A DNA stretch of 64,000 bases from Sparassis latifolia (Eukaryota > Basidiomycota > Agaricomycetes > Polyporales > Sparassidaceae): the NCBI GenBank assembly GCA_018466975.1, contig CM031559.1, forward strand, positions 992,001 to 1,056,000, given 5' to 3'. Position numbers and translations under genes: made by a program. This document shows, piece by piece, positions 12,312-23,389 of the stretch; the first letter of the stretch is position 1; every line of letters starts with the position of its first letter. Below the pieces are notes generated by a model. It had not been told where the DNA came from. It saw nothing but the letters and a program-made list of their open reading frames with translations, and searched no databases.

Positions 12312-13061
12312 ATGTGAGTATGAGGAAAATAAACTATCAACTGTTTTGATTGACTGTATCAAGGCCTCCCAAAGGTTTTAGGAGGAAAGGTACCGCCCAC
12401 AACAGCGATGATTCTCCCACTCCTCCGGTACCTGTAAGTGGATATGTTCATTCTGCAAAGCAGCAACTGACCATCTACAAGTCATTAGCAGAGCAGTTCT
12501 CATATATGAATGAACCACGCCCATTCAAGAATCCCGACTATGTGAAGACCCCCAATCGGAGAGCCAAGACCTTGAAAATTCTGCTGGCTCAAGAGCGCGA
12601 GCGAGATCGTTTAGATAGAGAGAGGAGACGGCAAGAGAAAGAAGATAATATGGATGTGGACGGAGAACCGAGCAATGCCACTCTGGAAGAGGATATACCC
12701 ACATGTGTGTTCTCCGTTTTACTTCTTTGGTTTTCCTGAACACATGCTCTTAGATGCTTCTATTGAGGCACCACCTTCTGTTCTACCACAGAGGCGCTAT
12801 TGCGATATCACAGGGTTGGAGGTGAGTCACGAGTACTGCTGTGCTTACCATTGTCTTGAACCGAGGATGTTCAGGGACCGTACACGGACCCGGCAACTGG
12901 TCTGCGATACCACGACAAGAGTATCTATGAGCTAATCAAGGGACTGGTGAGTACTGCCGAGAATTACTAGATGGGCATCAAGCTCATACCTACGTGTATA
13001 GAGTGCCACCGCTGCAAACGAATACCTTTCTGCGCGTGGGGTGAACCCAGTTGTGAAGTAG
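12312..13061 (+). CDS. IES6: INO80 complex subunit Ies6 (YL1-C domain)
   Basis: Exons 12312-12313, 12364-12704, 12754-12821, 12875-12946 and 13002-13061 give 180 residues. The start codon is split: A-T at 12312-12313, then a GT-AG intron (donor GTGAGT), then G at 12364, giving MPPKGFRRKGTAHN. Family landmarks are RPFKNPDYVKTPNRRAKTLK and the C-terminal YL1 domain: SIEAPPSVLPQRRYCDITGL, GPYTDPATGLRYHDKSIYEL and NEYLSARGVNPVVK. Ies6 with Arp5 forms a module of the INO80 chromatin remodeller. The length and ending fit the family. The alternative, that the first ATG is a short upstream ORF (ATG TGA) and translation starts elsewhere, is less likely because no other in-frame ATG precedes the conserved part. 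Confidence 0.9.
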
Positions 13062-13721
13062 TACAGGATGTTTAATATGTTTTCGTGTGATGGGTGACTC
13101 CGCTCGCTTCCGTGTTTTATCAAAAAGTCTGTAAGGCATGTATAATCCGGTGACTCTCTTCCGAACCAGATTGAAAGAGATCGCGTAAATCTCACAACGT
13201 GTACCAGGATTCAGGCTGCCGTATACTTCACCTTCCATAGCAAGAATGCCTTGTTCCGAAATACTCTCATGCTTGATGGCTGCTCTGGGATCTTGCGCCT
13301 CTATCGTCTCACAACGATCTTTCCTCCTTTCCACTGGAGTCCTGTCACCCTGTGTGGTCTTCCCGTCCTCCTTTTGCATCTACTTCTACAGTCAGACGTA
13401 CGTCATTGACGGCGATTCATACGGGCTTGGTATTCACACTAGGTCGAACACGTGGGAGTCGATTGCCGCCCAGATAACTCCCTTCCACGCTGGGAACACG
13501 TCCTGGGCCAACACTTGCTGGTCCCCAATGGAGGAATCGGTGCCTTGCATACCGCGATCACCCAACCAGTCAAGCGACGATGACAACTTAATCCGGTCAC
13601 AGGTGTGGTTACTCTGTCTTCTGCGGACATGCTCATATCACTTGGTCATCGCCTCCACTTTGTTTGTCCTGTGTTTGCAGATTTGTTCCACTCGCGCATA
13701 TCTTTCTGCTGATCGCTTGAC
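13062..13721. other. Intergenic between Ies6 and the RING-WD40 array
   Basis: Open frames on both strands (for example 13246-13773 plus and 13379-12990 minus) overlap each other and have no recognisable content. The 3' UTR of Ies6 and the promoter of the first RING-WD40 gene should lie here. Confidence 0.35.
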
Positions 13722-15979
13722 ATGTCACTGGATGATCACAGCAGCGGACGCTTTCTCTGGGACAATTTCATAGACTTGCTCCCTCTCGTCCGTTATATCC
13801 CAGCTGAGGCGGCTGTTTCTGAGGCTAGCGTGGCTGGCGTTGATGGTTGGGTGAAATCCGATCTCAAAGGCGTTCTTCTGGAGGATCACAACTCTAGATG
13901 TTACCTCTGTTTGGACGATTTCCAGCAGCCAAGGAGGAGGTCATCGTTGAAGTTGGAACTGTTGGACGATGGTGAGCCCGAACCGCTGAAGCAGTGCCTA
14001 TGTGGCCATGTGTTCCATGTACGTTTAGTTCTTTGGCTATGTATAATTACGGACTGAGCAAAATCATTCTACCTTGTAGAGATATTGTATAGATCATTGG
14101 ATGCATGAGAACGACTCGTGCTTCTTGTGCAGGAAAATCTTATATCCTCCTGAAGGTTATGAGGAGGATGGTGACTGGGCTATTTTGTTCAATGTCGTTC
14201 GTGACGAAGCCGGAACCATCAAAAGGGCTGTTAATGTGGACCTTTTGCACATATTCCAGTTTAAATGGTGCCCGTCGAATTTCTTGGAGGCTACAGTCCA
14301 TTTCTAATCTTCTAAGCTCACAAATGTGGTGTGAGCAGGGAATTGTTTTCTGTACGTGGCCCAGATTACGTACGATTTTCACCGACGGGGGACTACCTTG
14401 CAGTTGCTTGCTGGCAGCACGGGGCGGTGGTTATCGACACTGCAACTGGGTCTCAGATCTGGTAAAGCCATAATAAATTATTTCTCTGTGAAGACTGATT
14501 TCGTGTCTGCATGTCGGTTTCCTGATCTAATTTTGTGCTGCATTATCTTCGGTATCATGGCGTGCCACATCGTAGTGTACTAGGTGATCGTGGTTTATCT
14601 TCTATGTGCCTCAACGGAGATAGACTGGCACTGATCACAGGAGATGGTCGTGGTCGCATCAATGTGAGTGACGAGATATGATCTTGACGATATACTTACT
14701 GGTCATCTTATTGGGGACTTACTGGTCATCTTATTGGGGGCTTACTGGTCTGTGCTATCGGATTCGTGGTCGCTTCATAGATCTGGAACCTTGCGGACCG
14801 ACGGATTATGAATACCCTCTTAGGGCACAGCGACACATTGCAAGGACTCGAAGTGTCACAAGATGGGAACACTCTTTTCTCTGTGGCAGACGATGAGTCT
14901 TTACGTATTTGGGAGCTGCCTGATGGGAACATGGTCAAGATCAGTAGTACAGTCGTAGTAGCCATGACACTACGAGTACTGACTTACTTGCAGTTAGGAT
15001 CGGCGGCAAACCAACCTCACTCGCTCTTGTGCCAGACGAACACCTTATCGCAGTATCCTTTGCGTCAAGTGGGGCAGTACAACTATGGGACAGTGAAATT
15101 GGCATACTGCTAAAATACCTCGACGCCCACGGGTCGTGTGTAAACAGTGTTGCCTTTACACCTGACGGCAAGGGGTTCCTCACAGGAAGTGATGACCACT
15201 TGCTCAAACTTTGGGACTTGGCCACTATACTTGATCAACAAGAGCCCCCTGTCAGGTCGATTGATGATGCAGAATGGCCCGTCGGGGCCGAAAGTGTCGT
15301 CGATTCAACGAAGACCTTCACTGGACACACTGTATGATGATTAGTCATTAACGATGGATCACTATCCGAACCCACCAGCAGGATAACATCTCTGCGGTTG
15401 CAGTATCTTATGATGGACGTTGGGTATTGACGGGATCCACCGACCACGAGGTGCATTTGTGGGACATCGAGACAACAGCGGTGCAATGTCTGCTGGTTGG
15501 CGAGGCTAGTGGTAGGTTCTTCAGAAGTTCTCATATTCGCTCTGAGGCTGGCTCTGACTGTTGCATCCCACAAGTAACATCTGTCAGCTTCTGCGTCAAA
15601 GGCGATGTTTTCAGTACGTGCTGTTCTGATGGGAGTGTCCAAATCTGTACGTCTGCGCAATGTTCACATTCCACAATATTCCTCACTTCCTTCGGCCGGC
15701 TGTTATCACAAGCCAGCCCGAGACCCTCCCAGCCTTGCACGACTCAATAATTGTCTGATGTTTTCCCGATTGGTCCCAGGTGGTCCCACTACCTCCGTGG
15801 ACCAAAGTGCATCTCATCCCTCGTCCAGAAGGTCAGCTGTACGGGTCGCACAGCTAGTCAGAAACTCCTTTGACATACTATCCTCGTGGCAACTTACAGA
15901 TTTTTATTTCCAGGTGTCCCTAGAGACGGTTAGAGCAGCCGATCCTTTGCAGAAACTCAGCATCGTGTTGAATAGATAG
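13722..15979 (+). CDS. RING-H2 / WD40 fusion protein, tandem copy 1
   Basis: Exon 1 is 13722-14018 and exon 2 starts at 14080; later exons follow to a stop at 15977-15979. The N-terminal motif is DLLPLVRYIPAEA. The RING-H2 finger is C60-x2-C63-x30-C94-x-H96-x2-H99-x2-C102-x10-C113-x2-C116, with all eight ligands present and the intron between H99 and C102. A conserved linker follows (ILFNVVRDEAGTIKRAVNVD), then about six WD40 blades: YVRFSPTGDYLAVACW, LALITGDGRGRIN, SVADDESLRIWELPDG, LIAVSFASSGAVQLWD, GFLTGSDDHLLKLWDLA and GRWVLTGSTDHEVHLWDIE. A RING joined to a propeller suggests an E3 ubiquitin ligase with the propeller as substrate receptor. That is inference; COP1-like proteins share the architecture, but no coiled coil lies between the domains here. 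The C-terminal tail differs from copies 2-4. Confidence 0.82.
14695..14750 (+). repeat. Tandem repeat, 23-bp unit x 2.4, inside an intron of RING-WD40 copy 1
   Basis: The unit CTTACTGGTCATCTTATTGG plus GG and A or G occurs at 14695-14717 and 14718-14740, with a ten-base third start at 14741-14750. The two full copies differ at one base. It lies between the donor near 14664 and the next WD40 exon, so it expands an intron only. Confidence 0.85.
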
Positions 15980-16496
15980 GACACATCCATTTTTCTCGTA
16001 CCTGAAATCAACATATGGGCCTTGCAAATACACTCTAGCAATAAGTAGAGAACATCCCATCCACTGGGGACCGTTCGTTCTCATTAATCTCAACGCGCTA
16101 CCACGCGGCCACGTGATATCGAGCGCTGAAAAACGCGCCGCTAACTTGCGTTCAAATATCTTCTGCTCCTGCCCTTGCGCTTAGTAGTTACATAGCGTGG
16201 AAAGCTCTATCGGTCGGCATGATGATATCCTGGATAACGACAATCGTCGAGCGTATGCAACTTGTGTCCCCGGTCCACGCGTTCTTACGTTAGTTCTGTG
16301 TCAAGGAGCGCTACGGCATAGTCGCGTCCCTAGGGAATTTGTCATCTGGATTCTATGCGACACAAGCGCCTTCACTGCGAACTAGCTTCTCTGTGATACG
16401 AAATCCCGTTTCTCATATTGTCGGACTCTCCGAGGCTGACCTACAATTCACAGACCACGCACGTACCCGTCCTACTGAACCTCATCATTTGGCGAC
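15980..16496. other. Intergenic between copies 1 and 2 of the array
   Basis: No gene was recognised in these 517 bases. A CACGTG palindrome lies at 16110-16115. The stretch probably holds the promoter of copy 2. Confidence 0.4.
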
Positions 16497-18690
16497 ATGG
16501 ATGACGAGCATAGCAGTGAAAAATTACTGCTCAACACCATGATAGACCTTCTTCCTCTTGTTCGTTATGTTCCAGCTGCGGAGGCTGATTCCAATGGTTT
16601 CGCACTGGGCGACGGGGATTGGGTAGACTCTGATCTCAAGGATGTTCGTCTAGAGGAACACAACTCTAGATGCTATTTCTGTTTAGAAGATTTTGAACCG
16701 CCGGAGACAAAGTCGTCGCAAACATTGGTACAGTCACGGTCGGATGGTGCAGATCATGAACCACTCAGACAGTATCTCTGTGGTCACGTCTTTCACATAT
16801 GTTCACTTTCTTCTTTAAGTGTTCTCACTGATCACACAACGTGTTATTGTAGAAATACTGCGCGGATAGGTGGATGCACGATAACCTGAAATGTTTCTTG
16901 TGCAAAGCGGACTTGTATCTTCCTGAAGCTACCGAAGAGCGCCCAGATTGGTCTGCACTGTTCAAACTTGTCCGTGGACAGGATCGTATTATCCGTAGGA
17001 CCGTCAATGTGGACCTTCTACAAACGTTCCAATATTCATGGTACATGCAGTGATTGCTCTGACTGTGACGTCCACTCATTGAAGTTTCTACGGTCGGAAA
17101 TATTGCAATCGACAGGCAACCTGGTATCATTGGTCCCGATTGTGTACGGTTCTCTCCAAGAGGTCGTTATCTTGCTGTGGGCTGTTGGTTCCATTCAATC
17201 AGGGTGATTGAAACTACGTGGACATCACGACCTTGGTACGTTCTATCTTACTTCTAACCAGACTGCATATTCACACGATGGTGATGGTCTCGGCGTCCGA
17301 CTTCTTGCTGTGGTATCACGGAAAATGCGCTATGGCATTGCAGGGTTCTGCATGATAGCACATTGACTGCGTTGTGCCTGGGCCCGGATGAGCGGATGTT
17401 GATAACGGGAGATAATCGTGGACACATACACGTGAGTCACAATTTTGCGGTAGGTGTGATCAGACATTAATCCCAATATTTTCCCCTTCCACGGCACCTC
17501 GTCGATGATGTTTGTTGCTTTTGTATGATTATACACATGGTCGCAATGCGGAAGATCTGGGACCTTCCAAAACGACGCATGGTGAACAATCTGCGGGAAC
17601 ATCTGGCAAGAGTATGGGGACTAGAGATATCTGTGGATGGACATCTACTGGTATCTGTTTCTGATGACATGACCCTACGAGTGTGGGGATTGCATGACGG
17701 TACTATGGTCCGGAACAGTATGTCGAGCCTTCACCGATGTGATTTGGTTTGTTCACGGTTCTTTATCTGCTTACAGTTCAGACGAACACAGCGCCAGCTT
17801 CACTTGGACTCGCGCCAGATGGGCGCCTTGCCGCAGTATCATCCGCAGAAAGTGGGATGGTTGATGTGTGGGACATTGATGCTGGCTCACGCTTAACACG
17901 TCTGGAGGGTCACAACTCATGTGTGCGCAGTATCGCCTTCACGCCCGATGGTGTTGGGATTGTGACCGCAAGTGATGATGAAACACTCAAGTATTGGGAT
18001 TTAACATCGTTTCTCAGCCATCGAGCAGCCGCCGTTAGTATGACTGAAACCGTGGAGTCGAATTCTGGAGCTTCCAAGCCACTCGAGCAGTCCCTCGATG
18101 CAAAGACTCTTCATTGTATTAGAACATATACTGGACACAGGGTATGTTGTTCACTTACACTATGCTAGTTGCTTGTCAACCCATTCATCAGAGTGATGTT
18201 TTGGCCACCGCCCTTTCTCGTGATGGTCGCTGGATGGCGTCCGGGTCTTCTGGTGGAAAGGTGAACTTGTGGGACGCCAAGACAGCAGCGGTGCAATTTG
18301 TCTTGAACGGTCATCGCTCTAAAGGTGAATACTCGCATATTTTTTTTATTCATCCACGATTATTACGCTCATGCGTAGTGAAGTCGGTCACCTTCAGTCC
18401 CAAGGGCGCCATTTTCGCTACGTGTGGTTGGGATGGTCGCGTTCGTCTGTGTAAGTCTTCCGCATCAGTATAACCTACTTATCCCTCTAACGCTACCATT
18501 GGTAGGGAAATACATCATCCCGGAAGACGCACAATCTGCTGCGGGCATGCGGCCTTCCACATCTGGCGAATGGTCGTCTCCCCCAAGTTCGCAGCCCGTA
18601 TCCGCGACTTCCCTACCGATAGACTTGGTGCATCCTGACGAACCGGAAGAGGTAGTCGCCCCAGTGGTGGTTCGGCACCTTCCTAGTTAG
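16497..18690 (+). CDS. RING-H2 / WD40 fusion protein, tandem copy 2 (odd splice donor)
   Basis: The ATG at 16497 gives MDDEHSSEKLLLNTMIDLLP. RING ligands are C59-x2-C62, then LCGHVFH, then KYCADRWMHDNLKCFLC. Exon 2 must start at 16853, but the base after the exon 1 codon for His is AT (16797) instead of GT. The paralogues have GT at this position. If 16797-16852 is an AT-AG intron the RING is intact; if not, the frame continues 31 codons to a stop at 16889 and loses the rest. WD40 blades follow: VRFSPRGRYLAVGCW, DERMLITGDNRGHIH, LLVSVSDDMTLRVWGLHDG, LAAVSSAESGMVDVWDID, GIVTASDDETLKYWDLT, RWMASGSSGGKVNLWDAK and IFATCGWDGRVRL. A joint (KYIIPEDAQS) and a Ser/Pro-rich tail follow, ending at 18690. 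The intact downstream exons argue that the gene is or was recently functional. Confidence 0.78.
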
Positions 18691-19642
18691 CTTTTCTGGT
18701 ACTCGGTATGGTACAATTTTGGCTGATGAATGTCTGCAGCACCTCTGAGAATGCCAGATATATCCGACGGTATGACATACGACCTTTCAATCTCTTTTTG
18801 GCTGACACGGTTGTCTGACTCAGATGGAGACCACAGCTCTCTCAACGAAGGGCAACTAAGTCCGCTAACCGGCACTGGTGACCATTCTGGTGTAGAACAG
18901 GACTTGCAGGCTCCTTCCACATCCCTACGGCGGTCTTCTATAGGTCTAGAGGCCATGTCAGCTAATGCTGCTCATTATCCAGCCGGTGTATCTACCGCTT
19001 CCACACACCGTGTAACCTCGTTTTTTCAGTCAAGGTTAGTCTATTTTATCAACAGTGAAAGCGCTGAGTTGCATTTATGGTACCTGATAGGAGTCGGACG
19101 TTTCTGGTGACGCTGCAGCGGTTAATTCCTTGTGGGTCAGGATCCCAGCATGGTGAGTGGTGACGAACTTGATGGAAGCTTGAAAATGACTGTGCATAGA
19201 TATATTGTAAACGTAGTCGACCGATACAGTTTTAAGGTGGCCGTTACTTCGGAGTATGATACACTTTGCCGTTGTAATTTGGTCAAATTGCTACGCGGTC
19301 ACATAATGTGGAGCTGACGCGCTCCCACCTTAAGTGCTGAGCGCTGAAGGTTAGAAGATGCATAATAAGATTGAATGCCGGTCTGTACTTCCGTCGAGAA
19401 ATCTGGTATCTGGCATTCTGGTAATTGCCACAATATTTCCTTCGTTCCCAAAGTGAATATAGAAGTCTGTAGCCCTTCTGCGTATGTCAACTTCAATGAG
19501 GACGCGAGTACGACGCCTGGTCAAGCGGGCGCTCTTCAAGCACTAATCACAGCAGGGCGCTTGTAGCTCTACGTACAATGCTTCCGCCTGAAGTTCGAGC
19601 GCTAGTTCAGTTTGAATAATCTTTTCTCGTTCAGCTTTCAAC
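18691..19642. other. Gap between copies 2 and 3, with a tail-like open frame
   Basis: The frame from an ATG at 18730 to 19110 reads Ser/Thr/Asp-rich (SAAPLRMPDISDGMTYDLSI and SLRRSSIGLEAMSANAAHYP), much like the long C-terminal tail of copy 3. It may be an extra tail exon of copy 2 reached by alternative splicing, or a leftover of one. No clean splice pair was found. The remainder shows nothing. Confidence 0.35.
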
Positions 19643-21980
19643 ATGGATTCCGGGCAGTATGGCGAGCAAATCCTATGCATCAAATTGATGGATTTTATTC
19701 CACTTGTTCGTTATGTCCCAATTAATTCACCGACTGGCACGGACGACGAAGATTGGGAGGAATCAGATCTTGCGGATGTTCGTCTTGAGGAGCACAACTC
19801 AAGATGCTACTTTTGTCTAGAAGATTTTAAGCCTCCGAGAAGGAAGTCTGTCCAGGGTTCTCCACCATCGGACAATGCTACTGAGCCGCTCAGACAGTAC
19901 CCATGCGGTCATGTATCACATGTACGTACGTTCTACTCTCGTTCAATATATTGTCTTTGACTGTGTTGCAACTGCATTCTGCAGCAATATTGCGCCGATC
20001 ATTGGATGCGCGAGAATACTGCATGTTTTTTATGCAAGAAGAAGCTGTACCCAGCTGAGGCTCTCAGAGATTACGACCACTGGTCAGGACTATTCAATCT
20101 CACGCGCGGTGGGGATGGAGTAGTCAGAAAAGTTGTTGACGTGGAACTTGTGCAATCACACGAACTCACCGGGTGTGTACTATTCACGTCCTACTGCTCA
20201 ACATGCGGCTAAATCCACTCTTTTGTTCTTGTCTCTGCACTCCCTGTAGGGATAATGTCTACTATACATGGTTCTCCGCCGATGGCAGATTTATCGCTTT
20301 GGGTTGTAATGAAACCACTTTTCGAATATGGAAGGATCCAACAGCGTCCGAGGTTGTCACTCAGTGAAGTACCATTCGATCTCTGTGTTGTGGTTTGGTG
20401 AACTGAACGTGCATCCTCGTCCATTTTCCACCCTTATTATTTTCCTTTCTACAACACCTTTCTCCAACTCTACAGTGATCTAGGCATCGTATGTTCTTCT
20501 TGCTGCGTAGATAAGGATGCTTCAGTTATATTCACGGGTCATCAAGACGGCAGTCTCCGAGTAAGTGACCACTTTGCTCGCCGTGACTAATTATCCGCAT
20601 GTTTGCAATGGTGGTATGCGTAACTTATTTTTGTGTGTGTGCAGATGTGGAATATCGATGATCAACATGACGAGGACACAGCCATCAGACATCGAGACAA
20701 TGTGCGTGACCTTGTTATGTCTGGAGACGGACGTCTAGTGGCGTCTGTTTCCGATGACAAGATGATGCGGATTTGGGAGAAGACCGACGATTCCCTCGTC
20801 CGGACTAGTTCGTCTGTTGTCCATGGCGTCCCATTCTTACTGATAGATTTTCTGTTGCAGTAAAACTCCATGCCAAACCACTGGCACTAGTTTGTCTGTC
20901 TATGGATGGAAACTTTGGTGCTGTTGCGCTGGTCAACGGAGAGGTGCTGGTATGTGCCACGAAGACTGGCGTGACATTGAGGTGCCTAGATGCACACAGT
21001 GGCAGTTCGTGTGGCATCATCTTCACGCCCGATGGAGCGGGAATGCTTACAGGTGATGAGAATGGGACACTCAAGTATTGGGACACTGGGTCCGTGTTCG
21101 CACAAAAGGAACATATGGGTGGATCTGTGCGCAGTATTTCTCGCATTTTCAGGTCTCACATTCGGCTGAGGAAACCAGACAAAATACGCGCACCAGTTCG
21201 ATCATTCTCGAGACATACTGTAGGTTGACCATAATTAGTCTCAGATTTCGCTGACAAGTCTACCAGTCTGGTATTACTGTGATAGACGTGTCACCCGATG
21301 GGCGTTGGGTAGCCTCCTGCAGTACAGACGGCGAGCTGTACATATGGGATATCCGGACAGCGGAACTAGAATGCACACTGCAAGCCCATGGAACCCGTCA
21401 TAGTGCGTTCCATGATTACTTCGCTTCGACTACTGTTTATATAACAAATATTGCCGAAATTGTCAGTAACATCAGTTGAGTTCAGTAGAAAGGAGCCCCT
21501 GCTGGGTACATGCGATACTGATGGGAATTTTCGCATCTGTGCGTTCTTAGGGTGGTAAACTGCATTGTCGACTAACTAAAATTTTCCATTTGAGGGCGAT
21601 ACACCACGTATGAAGATGCACAGCAGACATCGCTCCTTCGTATATCTGCGTCACGGGGCAACTCACGACCTCCAACAGATTTACAATCTGTACTCACCGG
21701 CTCTTCCGGGGGAACCTCAGATCAGTTTCACGGCGAAGCAGAGCCAGCCGATGCAGCACCTGTTAGGCCTTCGGTCGAAACCAAAGACAACCCACAACTT
21801 CTACATTTGGATGCTGTAGACTCGTCTACGATGCAGTCGCCGTCCTCGACCGATGAAATCGCTCTGTTGTCGACTTCAAGTCAGCCAATTTCGAATTCGA
21901 GCAGGCTCCAGCCGACAGCTGAAGAGGCTCGCGTCAGGTCGATCCTATCTCGGTTTATTACTGACACAACACTCTGCTGA
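19643..21980 (+). CDS. RING-H2 / WD40 fusion protein, tandem copy 3
   Basis: Exon 1 is 19643-19921 and exon 2 starts at 19985. The N-terminal motif is KLMDFIPLVRYVPINS. The RING reads CYFC, then PCGHVSH, then QYCADHWMRENTACFLC; the intron splits it at the same place as in copies 1 and 4. The linker is LFNLTRGGDGVVRKVVDVEL. Blades include WFSADGRFIALGCNETTFRI, VIFTGHQDGSLR, LVASVSDDKMMRIWEKTDD, GMLTGDENGTLKYWDTG and GRWVASCSTDGELYIWDIR. The last blade reads LGTCDTDGNFRIC/W and splices to RYTTYEDAQQ, starting a long Ser/Thr/Asp-rich tail that stops at 21980. Some blades are degenerate (the exon ending ASEVVTQ has a weak donor), so this copy is less conserved than copy 1. A ligase role is inferred from architecture only. 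Confidence 0.78.
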
Positions 21981-23389
21981 CCATGTCTCAATTACACCCG
22001 CAGAACACGCTCGAGAGCGAGGATACAGCGGCTCATTTCTTCGACCTTCGCCGGGTAGCCGCCGTGGAAGCAGCCTTTGTTTGTTCTAGCGTCGAAGTCA
22101 CTCGGTTCTTGAATAAATGTAGGAAGCCAAAATATTGGCCCATGGTTGTATAGATATGCGGAACCTGTATTATTCTGCTTATTGGACTACCGCTCTCATG
22201 TCGTGCAGATGACGGCGGTTGTTGTCGCTTGTGTAAATCCGGGTAGAGGAGGCAGGCGCAAGGGAGGAGATAGAAAGGTATGTCTTCATTTATACACGAT
22301 ATTGTGCGTGTGGGGCCCAGTGGCGTCTTCGTTGTTGCCAAATGCAAGGTGAACGCGTGTGCAGTCTGGACGCGACACGGTCACGTGCAAACAAAACGTT
22401 TTGAGTGAAGACTCCACATGACGGTGGCGAGAAAACCAACCCCCACTGAGCCGGTTGGAATTTCTGACTCTTACCGGAGTTCTCTTCCATATTCATGTAC
22501 AGTCAAGGTGCTCCTCGTCTGAGGTGATTGGATCAAGGTGACCGCTTTGCACGCCACGAAGACAGCACAGTCAGTTGGTCCTGCACTTTTCTTCTCTGCA
22601 TTTTGCTACAGTTCATAGAAAAGACCTTCGACTTCATTGCTTTTTTTTCTGCACTTCTGTGACGTGCACTGATGTCGAAATAACGACAAAGAAGTCTATA
22701 CACGCACGCGACGCGACATTCAATGGTGATTTGCAGTGATGCTGCGGTATGGCTACCGGGAGCTCATAACCATGATTACAGCCCGCTCACTGGAAACATG
22801 ACCCATACAATGACTGTAAAAGAAATCACGTTCTTTTGTCATCACACGGAAAAATCCTCAAGGTTCGTATCGACGTCCCATTCCGCTGATATTGTGAAGT
22901 TAACCTCAATACGAAATTGCAACGATAGCATTTTAGCCCATTCATTGAGTCGCTGCACCGTGATAAACATGTTACCGAAAAGTCAACGCTGGCCCGGAAG
23001 ACTTGGTCAGTGTAGTCGAACATTTGCACTATGAAGCTTGTCCCGTTACTGGAGTCGACGGACGTCAACATGATTATCTTCGCCCCCACGTATATCATCG
23101 CGTCTTTGCTGCCCGCAGAAGACAGCGCACGATGCCGCATTACGGATCACTGCTATTATTCGCCAGTTTGTTGACATCAGACGTATTCGCTTCATATTAG
23201 CCCAAACATGCAGCGCAGTGCATGAAGCTAAACGCTCATACATCGTTGTGCGGCAGCCATGCGGTGTCCTGTGAACCGCGCAAAATGATGCCACCTCTCG
23301 TATGGTCCGTCACCTCTCTCCTCTGCCTTTCGGATACGCCTCCTCTGCGAAAAGTCAAACAAGCGAGACCATAGGTATTATTGGTATCA
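21981..23389. other. Long gap between copies 3 and 4
   Basis: These 1.4 kb hold no convincing gene. Open frames on both strands (for example 22347-22033 minus) are short and overlap. No RING or WD40 remnant was seen, so there is no evidence of a lost fifth copy. Confidence 0.35.

Noticed and set aside
18165..18353. Minus-strand frames through the RING-WD40 genes as possible antisense genes
   Set aside because: They have no start context or domains and follow the codon pattern of the sense exons.
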